This document shows positions 20,501 through 30,500 of a DNA stretch of 64,000 nt, one piece after another. Origin of the DNA: Myxococcales bacterium (GTDB lineage: Bacteria > Myxococcota > UBA727 > GCA-2721815); the NCBI GenBank assembly GCA_002721815.1, contig PBLQ01000011.1, forward strand, positions 234,885-298,884, in the 5' to 3' direction. The position numbers were made by a program, and so were the translations under genes. Each line of letters begins with the position of its first letter. The first letter of the stretch is position 1. Under the pieces are notes generated by a model that was not told where the DNA came from, made no database searches, and saw only the letters and a list, made by a program, of their open reading frames with translations.

Positions 20501-20617
20501 AACACAGAGATTCTCTGCTTGAGAAACAGGTTCATCCGCGTGAACTGGCCCTGCGAAAACCGAAAACCCCAGCAGCGAAAGTACGACCCGAATGAAAAAC
20601 ATTGAGGTTATTCTCAT
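14534..20617 (-). CDS. Exported 2027-aa protein with EF-hand/dockerin-like loops and long helical region
   Basis: Secreted or surface protein of unknown function with a type I signal peptide (AGPVHA, cleavage near residue 28). Its ATG overlaps the stop of the preceding lipoprotein by 4 nt (ATGA, 20617-20614), with AAGGG upstream, so translation is coupled. Parts: Cys-rich N-terminus with a calcium loop DQDGNNKFDIFD (149-160, ligands at positions 1, 3, 5, 9, 12 as in dockerin F-hands), several Cys-rich EB-like modules to about 320, a beta-rich region, a mid-section rich in long helices, a second pair of adjacent calcium loops (DINGDGVVDAQD and DLDADGDRDYCD, about 1316-1340), a coiled coil (about 1472-1512), a further helical stretch to about 1730, and a beta-rich C-terminus ending EDIILYFRYSNRPVNY. 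The helical region followed by that tail recalls Tc-toxin TcA proteins, but only loosely. Probably works with the other operon products at the cell surface. Confidence 0.85.
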   Translation of the reverse strand: MRITSMFFIRVVLSLLGFSVFAGPVHADEPVSQAENLCVQGQGGGERVSCDGNPSACQSDEVCVARDSGESYCEVSCWNANSGQPTPESCAIGETCVPLANNAWCKPTHFRMDLNLLDKAISFWIQGLQPAWDNTNSCSIEASLDRLLDQDGNNKFDIFDVDLSILAFLEQPICEECVSSSQPGCSLNGTQYWHCDLESLTGCATSAHCGQGAYCDEERNVCVRECGMIPYSREAQVEGLDRQCVGALKTCDRQRGKCESIPAESVKEVHCEVDQNCPAGAYCFLGKCEPKCYRSIDCPGNRWYCADTNKCRALPQGTAEEGFIFVPEDYVIRFGRSQVGMDPINNVSASEMAIIDLKPRQQVVGNAAVSFGYRLELEYGIKQDLACTLAVGTNCETEPEALGLGTTTAECEEKKRDCIIEPEEEWLQLLSPFGVINGASTPSMDFQLNEAVESLSPGVYPAELMAIFDNGDSHRLSILLTVPLVSGEYVGSLDAYMDDPSAPINGLQALKVEMKMEITDSPAVWNTLLAEQNIQQTGSDIIDLMSGRLVKANLHGNGSLIFTRGDEGTRDENGETIWSGNEIPLVGIYDEESTLLRLIGIIDTPADFSICENASNGLSGACESFLEVKNRFGRNIRRQIEFYGPYDKSMKRYSGAYREKITGLLPGSELTPVGIQGDFILDQLTMDDSTLLWGGAANNSCANPDSDNAGTLVCVNSNQELCAEGTEDCFCEQICRCEVPGKQKIHTASGPVAAGRPFGLEENHVYSECAPDPTNTSRCLMPSEGGSGDEAICVCPLNGLRLLYCGDHPCEASEVPEAVVAWDEISECALDNNFKLLPADEQLDSFPEWGPQLDQVISDFCTDTSSFASEQSYQAYLNDVLSGGDRIFSELLNFEESVEDALVALESGTQQGGNWDRLTVHEFLASWVLPCEETCTTNAQCVTLHGADDALCQNGHCVVHGQLDVHDEDTVACVEEKEALCGMYLYRKALLNQWVSSDAVSGCSGTNACSPRPDWPLYCPETLGIDGCVATLPSTTPSAERTSYEAVFTYQEHSRFWINLIQSIKFRGDKELSDAFMTLYRHQVNPFQQGAALSYKQSKLREAVRQYNHAVDLIFDPISAQVFHSWPMRGFEQMGNDWLDMVQVVLSDRMEAMVQLADLKRRVLLNAGERDFIFAQHALQQDYLLQVYLMAMQKEWQGESFSYLGSAAQTLTQGQELISIFNTNKNELGVTSNVVYFENDNVDLSNWEYYQDQLTGSNGLIDAAEAHFDDVVVEIQNALSDLDSFEGSLLESRIDMETHLIEMCGTTFLLEDPTDDINGDGVVDAQDNVGDLDADGDRDYCDYLLENYNTPEKVIWLAECKFNGTSNRQGFGPCPGGSYVHTCENIGNIRANGALGGNITSDLNNHDCTNLATTFLSAPGGLEGTTNNATNNTDPLNQAPRCVLRDTSGDASLVLSNINGKETACVGGAMGELLQEKASLELEREQLVGDLETLRRELDILHDQLDEIVSLQNGIHTGFNIKTAINTALSTVKDTLDATAGILNASGDIPDCYFQAGFSIGTDCPMHIASAFIKLSARSLYFIPVGLNVAMSTADWIYDSLEMESGNAEENKQMVAEMQAKFREIDDILTQFRLLSQSIFNVGSSIEDLKQEVRQRARLYQTEVNFVVDHLVGRETGSILYGRKMAMEADSKIREIRLIAYKMLRAFVHHYNVSEGQATVLQNQLMASITLDEIKDFVDTLADEALADCGQESIDCDTYSNVEVLRVSLRELLFPTLRDVIDSRTGKVLTAGQQFHNAITGPTYLRRRVVGEMAVQRVELPFSLLLTTLRNSPTGPRWMIDPMSCNHRMVGQSNAYTGGNLAVNLIGQNLDDQDSITNGRFVRYEMIRGSSDFIRSCEPEVTYGELGTISDVQYTIRNHVIGYAPQSLEGQQDVPPLFVTQSAAMKACINAQESNGEIDPASSCWRYFARDRSLSALDWKLMIPIRIQEAATDNHWIMGEGISNAADEPVIEDIILYFRYSNRPVNY

Positions 20618-21186
20618 GGTGTCACCCTTAACATTTCTCCGAGAACCAACCCTTCATTGGTTTCGACGGGTGCAAAAACGGGCATTTGATCACGGATGGA
20701 AACTTCACCCGCTTGGTTTTTTGTATCGAAATGAAACGCGGCCAAACCGCCTGTATCAATTCTGTCCAGGTTTGTACTGGCAAAGATGATGACCCTCAGC
20801 AGCCCTTGTTCTTTTTCTTGCACAATCAACCGCTTGTTTGCCTCCGCCACAGCGGGCAGCGCATCCACTTTCTCATACGTCCATTCTTGCGGGTACTGAA
20901 CAAACAACTCCACTGCTCGAGGACCCTCGCCATCCGCCTGGCGCTGATATTGAAGTTCGATCACTTGCTGACTGCCGTCTCCCGCCACTGCTTGCAAAAA
21001 CAAGTTCGCTGGCACTTCTTCAATGGGCACATTGCCGCGGCGAATGGACGGTACAACAGTAGGGCCACCGCTTTTATCTTGCTCTGCGCTTACCGTTTTC
21101 CCAACCATCGGCTGCACCTGCTCTATCTCCGATGACGAACACGCCGTCGTGATGAGCATTAGTGTGATAGATATCCAAATCTTCAT
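20614..21186 (-). CDS. Small lipoprotein with cohesin-like domain
   Basis: A 190-residue lipoprotein. The start chosen is the ATG at 21186, with AGAGGA 7 nt upstream and a good signal peptide ending in LITTAC (Cys16); longer in-frame versions add only charged residues. After a short linker, residues about 59-190 form a single beta-rich domain with ELQYQRQ, AVELFVQYPQEW and RVIIFASTNLDRIDTGGLA. The spacing of strands and the final 'G-x-L-A-x-x-x-F' strand match cohesin-type and related carbohydrate-binding beta-sandwiches, and the last segment aligns without gaps to the lipoproteins at 450-1367 and 36187-37191 and to one domain in the 3896-aa protein. It is coupled by 4-nt overlap to the 2027-aa protein, which carries dockerin-like loops. 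That invites the inference of a lipoprotein anchor for that partner, though no interaction is shown by sequence alone. Confidence 0.82.
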   Translation of the reverse strand: MKIWISITLMLITTACSSSEIEQVQPMVGKTVSAEQDKSGGPTVVPSIRRGNVPIEEVPANLFLQAVAGDGSQQVIELQYQRQADGEGPRAVELFVQYPQEWTYEKVDALPAVAEANKRLIVQEKEQGLLRVIIFASTNLDRIDTGGLAAFHFDTKNQAGEVSIRDQMPVFAPVETNEGLVLGEMLRVTP

Positions 21187-21231
21187 TGCGTCCTCTTTAA
21201 TCTTTAGTATTCCTTTGAGCACCCATCTGGT

Positions 21232-24200
21232 TTAAAGCCACCACATGAAAACATGGTACCAAGGTCGCACTTTCGGCTTCACCACCGCCTTGTTTGCCAT
21301 TTTGGACAAATCAAGATTGTTCAGGATTTTCTCCATCTTGGCGAGTCGTGTTTTCAGGTTCTCATTCTCAGCCTTGAGGAGCTCGAGCTCGCTGCTGTGA
21401 CCATCTACCTTTTCTGCCAACGCTTGGGTCGCACTCACATTCAACATGCTTATGGCCTCATAGTCCACAGTGAGGAAGTCGTTCACTTCTCGCCCATAGA
21501 CGAAGACCCAATCGGTTGGTTCGGTCCATTCTCCAACCACAAACTGATCAGCATTGGGCACTTCGATAACATCCACTTCGAACTCTCCGTTTTTATGAAT
21601 CAACTTCACGCGCTCCCCCACATCCAACCCATGGTCGATGAGCTCAACAATCAATTCCTGTGAATCGGCTTCGTATTCCACTGCATCGGCTGCTTTGTAA
21701 ATATCAGGAATCGAATCGGTGGATTGCGATACGGCCTGGGGGAAAACTTTCTGAACCTGCTGAGCGATCACCTTCTTCTGTTCACCGCCTCCTTTTTGAA
21801 TCACATCGATGTAGGTGAAATCGGTCACTTCGATTTGCTTAAGAATGTCTAAATCTTTCTCAGCATCTGAGACGCCGATGATCGACTTGGTGCGTTCGTC
21901 CGAAACGATATAGATTGCGTTACCCACGATATTGCCGGCCACATACAAGCTGGCCGGAATCGGACCCCAAGGCCAACCAGGCAGGCCCACATTCGCTGCT
22001 ACGTTATCCCAAGTCATGGCACCGAAGCGCCCATTCCATGAATGGGTGAAATTATTGGTACCCGTGATTCGAATACCTTTGTTGAAAACGCCAATGCCAT
22101 CTGTTCCAAAATAAGCGTTCACTGAGTTGCGGTTTTGAAAATAAATGCCGAGGTTTGTAGACAACCGGAGATTATGGTTGGACTTGGTGGTCGAAATGGA
22201 TTCATAAGGGGCGCTGAGAGAAACATAGTCAGGATTTTGACCAATGGAGACGTGTTTGGCCCGCACCCCTTCGTCTGCCCGCATGGTATTGGATCGAATC
22301 TGGCCACTGCTGGAAATCGTGGGTACATCTAAAGATCCATCCACCTCGAGATTCCGAGCCACATAAGAGTCGCCGTGTGCGTAGAACGCATCCGCAATGA
22401 CCCGGCCGACCACATCGTGATGAGACCGGGGGTCCCCACCTGCTGGCGCAAAACAACCCGAGCAGTTGGTATTGTTCAGGTTTCCGTTCACCCGCAATTC
22501 ACCGTTAATGTAAAGCATTTCAGTCTGGCCCGTCATGCCCCCGGCGGTACTGTTGCCAGTTCCATCTGTGTTGTCTGCCGGATAAAACCAACGGTATTGC
22601 CCGTAGGATGTGGTTTGGCTGTCCGTATATTTTACCCGAGCGCGATCTTTGGTGCGCAGATAAAGCTGATTGTTGCCCATCACCGTCAATGCACCCGTAC
22701 GACTGGCCACCAACTGGTCCTCCCCTGTAAAGTTGGTGTAGTCTGGGTCCATCCCGATCACCACATTATTGGCGCGAATTCCCTGGTCCATCCCCATGCT
22801 GCCCGGCATGGTGAACGTGCCGTTCACCTGCAAATTGTTGAAGATACTCGTTCCACCAGCCACGATTTCACCGTCGGTGGTCAAATCACCGGTCAGGCCG
22901 TTCATAAAGAGGGTCGTATTCCCGCCCCCGGTATTGTCACCCACCGCCACATTGCCACCGACATATAGAAAATCGTCCACCGATAGATTCGCAGAGGTAG
23001 ACATGCTCCCATTGCTGGGCGTTTGATCGAAATCACCATCGATGATGAGATCGTGGACACGCAGTCTTTGAATGTAAGAATCTGCTTCACCACCGATGTG
23101 TTTGACTTCAAGTCGGCCATTCACCGTAGCGTCTTCATCGACATCAAGATCTTGCTCGGTTGAAATGGAGCCTTGAGCGGTAATGGTACCTTCGATGGTT
23201 TGATTGCCACCGATATCGATGTGTCGGCCAATGTTGACATCACGATCCACTCGGGTGTCACCTTCAGCCCAAAGGCTATCTGCTTTCACCAAACCCACCG
23301 TATCATTGGTTCCCATGGCATCATCGCTGTCCCCTTGGCCCGATGCAATGCCTGCACCATTACCGTATACCCGCAGCTGCCCGTTATGGTAGACCAGAGC
23401 TGTTTCATCACCGGCACCAGCTACCCCTCGAGCATCCACCCTGAGGTAGCCCGTTTGATTGGGGCCCGTTAGCGTGATGCCTTCTGCTGAAATACTGCCC
23501 GTCCCCACCGTGGGATTACCATCGCCTGGAATGGTGAGGCTGTGTCCCACGAACAAAGTGGTTCCCACCAATGCATTACGCTCGACCGTCAGTTTTTCTT
23601 TGACTCTGGCATCTTTAGAGAAAACACTTTCGAGCCCATAAACATAAAAACGATCTAAAGGCTGAATGGTTTCGGAACCATCGTTGCTGCGACTCACCAG
23701 GTGCAACGCATTGCCTTCCGTGGTGGACGGCGTCCATTGCATGAAACCATGCCGATTCGCACCGGCCCATTGATCGCCCATATACGCTTGCAGTACTTCG
23801 TATTTGGAATCATCGTTATCGGTATAGAAATCGAAATAGCCCACATTCGGTTGGGACACCCCAGTCACCAAGAGGCTGCGATCTGCGGTGATGCGGTGCG
23901 CATAATGGGCTTGGGTAGAAATATCAGCGTGGGCTGTGTTTTGAGACCATTCGCTGTAACTGGACTGGATGGCATAAGGCGTGGTTCCTAAAGAGATGGG
24001 GCGCAGGCAGTTGCCCTCGCTGCCCAGACAAACTTGGAACTGCAAATCGCTGTTTTGAGCAATGGTGGGGCCCAAATCACAACTCATGTTGCGCCCAATT
24101 TCCAAGTTAAGAACGCTGTCTCGCACTTGCACGTTGCGAAACTGCTCCACACACAGAACGTTAGAGGCCCCTTGCAAGACCTTCACAAAAACCTGTTGAA

Positions 24201-24432
24201 ACTCCGCATTGGGCAGCGGCAACTTGGCCTGTGCCACACGCGCCTGGAATTTAAACAAGGAGGGAACCGGCTCCAAGGGTTGCTTTTGCGACAATGAGAG
24301 CGTGCATTGGTCTTCTGTTAAACCCGTACACATGTCTTGGGCGTGTAACGTGGTTGGCAGACTCACAAAAAGACAGAAACCAAGCACGTGCAACACTTGG
24401 GTTCTTAGGATGTGACCATTCGTTGTTTTCAT
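21232..24432 (-). CDS. Exported tail-fibre-like protein with C-terminal peptidase S74 chaperone domain
   Basis: A 1066-residue secreted fibre protein. The start is ATG 24432 with GGAG at 24444-24441; it begins a signal peptide ending LHAQ, and starts further upstream would overlap the preceding gene. Residues about 50-190 form a head domain seen in many bacterial fibre proteins, including the 'LGTTPYAIQSSYS' end. The middle (about 250-830) is made of repeated short beta segments (variants of 'GNLEVDGSL..', 'VNGTFTMPGS', 'ADSLWAEGDTRV'), typical of trimeric beta-helical shafts. The C-terminus is a peptidase S74 intramolecular chaperone domain with the Ser/Lys dyad motif SDERTK (Ser844, Lys849), followed by a coiled coil (about 1010-1045). 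In this family the trimeric chaperone folds the shaft, then cuts itself off before the Ser. Here that would release about 223 residues. Phage fibres share the domain, but no other phage genes are nearby; the operon context says cell surface. Confidence 0.87.
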   Translation of the reverse strand: MKTTNGHILRTQVLHVLGFCLFVSLPTTLHAQDMCTGLTEDQCTLSLSQKQPLEPVPSLFKFQARVAQAKLPLPNAEFQQVFVKVLQGASNVLCVEQFRNVQVRDSVLNLEIGRNMSCDLGPTIAQNSDLQFQVCLGSEGNCLRPISLGTTPYAIQSSYSEWSQNTAHADISTQAHYAHRITADRSLLVTGVSQPNVGYFDFYTDNDDSKYEVLQAYMGDQWAGANRHGFMQWTPSTTEGNALHLVSRSNDGSETIQPLDRFYVYGLESVFSKDARVKEKLTVERNALVGTTLFVGHSLTIPGDGNPTVGTGSISAEGITLTGPNQTGYLRVDARGVAGAGDETALVYHNGQLRVYGNGAGIASGQGDSDDAMGTNDTVGLVKADSLWAEGDTRVDRDVNIGRHIDIGGNQTIEGTITAQGSISTEQDLDVDEDATVNGRLEVKHIGGEADSYIQRLRVHDLIIDGDFDQTPSNGSMSTSANLSVDDFLYVGGNVAVGDNTGGGNTTLFMNGLTGDLTTDGEIVAGGTSIFNNLQVNGTFTMPGSMGMDQGIRANNVVIGMDPDYTNFTGEDQLVASRTGALTVMGNNQLYLRTKDRARVKYTDSQTTSYGQYRWFYPADNTDGTGNSTAGGMTGQTEMLYINGELRVNGNLNNTNCSGCFAPAGGDPRSHHDVVGRVIADAFYAHGDSYVARNLEVDGSLDVPTISSSGQIRSNTMRADEGVRAKHVSIGQNPDYVSLSAPYESISTTKSNHNLRLSTNLGIYFQNRNSVNAYFGTDGIGVFNKGIRITGTNNFTHSWNGRFGAMTWDNVAANVGLPGWPWGPIPASLYVAGNIVGNAIYIVSDERTKSIIGVSDAEKDLDILKQIEVTDFTYIDVIQKGGGEQKKVIAQQVQKVFPQAVSQSTDSIPDIYKAADAVEYEADSQELIVELIDHGLDVGERVKLIHKNGEFEVDVIEVPNADQFVVGEWTEPTDWVFVYGREVNDFLTVDYEAISMLNVSATQALAEKVDGHSSELELLKAENENLKTRLAKMEKILNNLDLSKMANKAVVKPKVRPWYHVFMWWL

Positions 24433-24506
24433 TGTTTGTTCTCCATTGTCCTTGAGGCTAAATCGCCCCTTTACAAAAGCGTTCTTCATCTTCAAATCAA
24501 AATTCA

Positions 24507-27500
24507 TCATGGGTAACACCACGGTTTCCCAAGGTTGTGCATCGCTAACTGTCCCACACAAACGGCCGAGTCACAGGTAACGACAAAGCTGCTATCCGAG
24601 GGATCTTTGCATACCCCGGCAGTGGGAGCTGCGCTGCAAGACAAATAGTTCATGGCGTAGCTGCAGGTGCCTAGGTTAGTTTCAGACTCAAAAACTTCCT
24701 GGCCGCTAATCACACACAAGAACTTCGCGATGGCATCGAGGTCGTAGCCCATACTCCATAATGACCCTACGTACATGCCTGCGAAGTCAGCCCCCGAATC
24801 ATGAATGCAACAAATTTGGTCTGGATTGGTGGGGTATTGTTTAATGTTCATGCACACATGACGGTTGCCACTGCTATCTTGTTCTGGTGCGGCAGGCTCG
24901 GGGAAGGTAAAGCTACCATTCCCCGTGAGGTCCAGCGATTGGCTAAACTCGCCGGCCTGCTCCCAAGTGACCCGAATGGACAAATTGTTTCCATTGTAAA
25001 AATTAGCCAACGTGCCCGTGATGTAAGACGCCTCGTCGCAACTCACGACGATGTCATTCACTGGGCCCATGACTGTACCTGAACCATTGGCCACCACGCA
25101 GCGTTGAACAAAAGATTCATCGGCTTTTTTGGGGTGCACACTCACCGACACATCGTAATCGCTGTACTTCAAAAACTCAGAAGGAAAGACGAAAGTACAA
25201 GGGTCACCACAATCGGTTTGGCTCACATTGACGAACACCGCTTGTTGGTTGTTCAGTCGCACCACGAGGTCTCTGCCTAAACCTATCACCGTACCACTAA
25301 CCGTATAGGTTGCTTCGGGGTCTCCTTGATCTTCAACGCAAGTGACGATTAAAGCCATGTTTTGAACCAATGCGCCATAGTTGGGTTGAAATTGGCAAAC
25401 ACGCGTAGCATCACTGGTTACGGCTGTAGCCACATAGACATCCCCTTCATAAGCGATCCAGGGTGCGGCCCAATCGTTCGTGGCCCCTGCTCCAAAATCG
25501 ATGGAACTGGCGGAGTTATCAGGTGTCAAAGGAACGGTGGCGCTGTGCGTCGTTACTTCATAACAGTTGTCGTCGTCCAAACCACAGGCTTCACCAAAAG
25601 TAGTGCCGGTGTACAACTGACAACTTCCAATGGAACGACAAGGTGTGCCGACCTGAACATTGAGCGTCACATCTGAATCGGGGAGTTGGCCCAAAAGCTG
25701 CCCGCTCACTTCAAAGCTGGCACGACCTTCTCGGCAGGTGATATCCACTGACTCCGCTGCAGCCAAAGTCAGGTCGACTTGGTTATCAAAACCCGTGGGT
25801 TCAAACCCACATTCTTTGCACACCCCGCCCGGACAAGGGGTTACTGGTCGGCAGACGCCGTCGTCACAGGCATCGTTAAAAGTGAGCGTCCAGTCCCCAG
25901 GCGCCAACATGCGGACCGTGTCTGCCACCCGCATATTGCCGTTTAAAAGAATGGAAACAGAGGTATTGGATGAATCGGTCGCAATCAGGCTCAGGTTGTC
26001 CGATGGATCCAGCCCCGTGACATTGAAGCTCAAAGGGTGCGCCACTTGGCAACTGATGTTGATGGCGGTCCCAAGGCCACCCACTGGCATTGTGGCAGGG
26101 GGCGGGTTATCGATTTCACAAGCCAAGGCCCCCACCGTCTGCGTGGTGACCGTGAACGCATCACCTTCTCCCACCAAGTATCTCCCCGCTTGCAATGGGA
26201 ACGTCGTGTCGTCCTGTTGAACCAAGGTATAGCTGTTGCCGTTAGTGGTTACGTTACGGACCCGGACGTATAGACCTTCAGACGCCGTCCACTCTGCTGG
26301 GGTCATGCCGTTCACCGTAAAATTCACAGTGTGGGCGTTGCGACAGCCAACTTCGAGAGAGGCCCCTGCCTTGCCTTTGACCCAGGCTTCCATCATGCCG
26401 GATCGCAACTTGACGTCTTCATCTTCGCTTTCCAAAAAGTTACACAGTACATCATCAGGCTCGGGTTCTGGAGGCTCTAAAGAAGCGATAAACGTCATTC
26501 CCTTAGACATCACACGATCCGAAACAGCCAGGGGAGACGCTAGATTAACCGGCAGTTCAACGTCGGGGCAGGTTTCGGTATTGGGGTCACAACAGCGATC
26601 ATTTTCCGCGTCCCATACTTTTCCGCCTTGCGGGCTGCACATAGGATTGGCCGAATCCAACCGAACGGCCCAGCCGGTATCCAATGAATTGCCTCCACTC
26701 CAATCCAGGTTCAGCTTAAACTTGGGCAAAGGTACAGCTTCAAAGCCGTCTGGGTGACCAAAGCTCTGGAATAAACCCACGTCCAAAAGTTGCAAGGTTT
26801 GTACGGGGCTGTTGTATGGATCTAAGGAAACGCTGCCCCCAACCCATTCATAGCAGGGCATCACCCGTTGCGCGTCCAACTCCACCACACACAAATCCCC
26901 CGTATCCATGACAATTTGGCCTTTACTCACTGGGCCATTGAGCAATGGCAAAGTCCCTTCAATGCCCGTGATGTGAATACGCGCCAGCTCGTCAGGGTTA
27001 TCCACCCGGCGGTCATAGGCACAGTTGAGCATGGTGTAGCCCGCCGTTTCAAAGAAGTGCTCGGCCAATGGACTGGCCCCATTCTCGCCAAAATCGGGAT
27101 TCATATCGGTATCGCCCATGGCACACACATAGTTTTCCCAGGTATTTGTATTGGGAACCAATCGCCCCCCCGACACGCGGATGTTGGCAATTTTTAAAAC
27201 AGGGTACCCACCAGGGAATTTGGCATCGTCCACATTGTCATAGTTTCCAAAGCAAGCGCTCTCGGGGAGACCCAGAGCATTACAAGCTTTTGTGGATTCA
27301 CGACTGGGGATGCCCAATGGATAAAACGAACTGGTGGCCAACGAAGGGTCCTCCTCCAAGTCGTAGGTGAACACACCATTGGCGTTGGTTACCCAAATTT
27401 GGGGGACAGCACTGTTGGTCAAAGACCGTTTCAGCAAAATCGCTTTCGGGTCCACCAAACGGTCTCCACCGCCGGCACCCACCACATTTAGTCCATCGAT

Positions 27501-30500
27501 CAGCTCCAATTGTTCAAAGTTTTTCTCAACGGATAACGCAATCACACGCTGTCCCTGGCTCACAAACAAGCGTCGTTGAGTGGCATTTCCAAGTACGGAC
27601 AAACCGTTCACATTATCTAGGTTCCCGGTGGATGGTGTACCGGTGGAGCCTCGATAGCTATAAGTGGTCAAACTGTGATGTTGCTGGAAAGTGCCTGCCA
27701 TGGACGGAAGGCTGTCATGCACCGTCACCGCATTGGTCCCGGCTTGAGCCACGTACAAATAAGTTCTGTCATCTACCGCCATCCATGTGGGCTGCGACAG
27801 GCCGGTCATGCTCGCCACATAAACTAACTCGGTATCGACCCATTGATACAAGTGGATTTGGTCATTGCCCGTATCCGAAAGATAGAGAAAGGGTTCTTTA
27901 AAAACCACGTCTGTGGGAGAAGAAAAAGCAACTCCACCAGAGGTCACGTGTGTGTAGATATCGTTTTCGAAGGTGCCTTCGTTGTCCCAAGTCCCGGCGG
28001 TTTTCCGATAAACCATCAGCCGGTTATTGCCGCTGTCCACCACGAAGACCGTATCGCCCCCGGCGTTGGCCGCGATGCCTTTAGGTGAATTCAACACACC
28101 CTCATTCACGAGACCGGTGTACTCTTGCTCATCTTCAAGGGAGTAGCTTTTGAGTCGGCTGTTCGCCGTGTCAGTATAAACCAACATTTGCGAGGTGGAC
28201 ACGTGGACCATTTCGAAGGGAGTAATATTCGCAATGGCCGCAGTTTTATTCCAAACCTTCACCTTATTGCCACGCAGGTGTTTGGTGGCGGTCACACTGT
28301 TCCTGATTTCAATGCCCTCTTCCGGCGGGTTCTGGCGTGTCACAGGGTTGTGGTAGGTGTCTCCATTCTCACCTGCCGAAGAGACCATGCGAATGCGCAT
28401 TTCATCAAAAGGGTACGGTGAGTCGAAAATAACCGGGTTTTCTTGCGCTTGTTTGACAGTTTTGTTGTTTACGAGCACCCGGCCTAATGTGAGCCACTCC
28501 TCTCCGCCACTCACCGTGGCCCACGTGCTGCCTTTAATTTCCACCAACATTTCTGGTGGATAACCCAGATCTTCGATCCCCCAAGCCTCAATTTCGACGG
28601 GATAATTTTCACCCACGGCCATGGTGTACCCCGGCCAACGTTGATCCGGCACCAATTCGCTATACCGTGCTTCTCCCAATCCGCCAAAAGAAGACGGGGC
28701 TAGGTCCCACCAGTCCCAATCCAGCAGACGACAGAAACCACGGTCACAGTATTCCACCAGCGGGTCACACAGATAAACGCTGGTGCCATCATCAAAGGCG
28801 TAGCATTCCGTTACGCAAGCCCCTGATTCACAGGCAAAGCTCTTAGAGTCTGGACACCCTTCTAAACCACGAACGATATAGCCACCATAATCACGCTCTT
28901 CTTCACGACACTCAATGCATTCACCGGTTCGCTGCTCACAAAAACGACAAGGGCCATTCAAACACTCTTGCGTAAAGCATTGGCTGTCCGCGCCGGCGCA
29001 ATCCGCAGCGCATACGTAATCCAATTCTCGTTGCTCGCTTTGTTGCGCCACCGTAGCCGGGGTCATCACGCAATGGGTATTGGTGGGACAGTCCATGTCG
29101 GTTTGACAACCTTGTACTTCACAAACGCCCGGCCCAGACCCCGTGATTTCACAAACGTGGTAAGCAGGACAATCCACACTGTTGGCACAGGGAACATCCG
29201 TGGGCAGTTGCGACTCCATGATACATTCACCCAGATGGGTGTTACAGACCAACCCCGCCTCACATTCGCCACAAGGTCCCCCGATCAGGCCATCTGCTCT
29301 GAGATGTTCCAGCCCCCGTTCGACCTCAGAGCGGATGGACATTTCACTGCGCTTTCCTTGGTACATTTTTACGTCATCTAAACCACCTTGAAAGCCGTAA
29401 ATCATTTGATGGGTCAAGGGATCTAAAACCCCGCCCACCCAGTTACAGGGATAGTAATTGGTCGTGAAACGCCATGACATGCCGCGGGTTCGCTCTGGAA
29501 CAATGGAGAGTCGGTCTGGCTGTAATGGCAAGGTCGCAATGGTGTCATCATCAGGATCGATCACTTCCAAGGCGTCATTCAAACCTTGGGACAGAAGCAA
29601 GACGGGACGCGCGGACGCGTAGGCGTTAAATAACAAGCGATCGCTTTCTGGAGAAAAGACGGCTTCGGTGAGCTGTTCAAAGAAACCGTTGGGTAGGACC
29701 TCTAGTTTTTTACTCGTCGATGATGGGCCGCCCGCCACGGCTCTTCTGGTCAGTGTCAATTGGCCGGACAGTTCAGCCCCCACCGCGGCGCCCGATGAAT
29801 CAACAGCCACCAAAAATAAGGTATAAACGCCAGAGCCGCGAGGGAAGTCTGCAAAATCCAGTAACCGATTGATGCCGAGTTCATGATTGCCCGTTAACAC
29901 CCGGCCATCCTCGGAATAATCAAAAGGCGTCACCCCCCAACGCCAAGCTGTCGATACGGATGCATCAGATGGCCCCAAGGGCGTCACAGAGATTTGAATG
30001 TCTCCCCCTTCTTGGACGAGTGGTTGGAGCTGGGCAGAGCACAACCCTTCAGAGCAAGCGGGTTTTAAAACATCAATAGCCACTTTCACATGTGAGGTTT
30101 GCGCGCTCAGATCTTGCTCCACCAGCCCGTCTCGCACAAAAGCATATTGAAAGGACTGCAAGGATAGGGCTTGCTCACCGTAGGCATTTGCCGCTGCAAT
30201 TTCCGCTTGAATATAGTTTAAGTAGTCCCCGCCATCTGCTTTGAGTAAAATACGGTCATTGGCTTGTAGCGCGTGATTGGTCACGAAATCGAATCGCGTG
30301 AATGCAGTGGGGATGCTGGCCGCTACAATGGGTTGAGAGGTCACGGTTCCCACCATGTCGCCATTGGAATTTTGGAGATACAAACTCACCGAGCCAGAAG
30401 GACGTCCGACCCTTCTAAGCCAAACCGAGGCCTTCACCATGGTCTTGCCAATCAAATTGCTGGCATCCGCATTGATCGCCACACCGAGGTTTTGAGCAAA

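Noticed and set aside
21232-24432. Prophage tail-fibre gene
   Set aside because: No capsid, portal, terminase or integrase genes nearby; it has a signal peptide and sits inside a lipoprotein operon.
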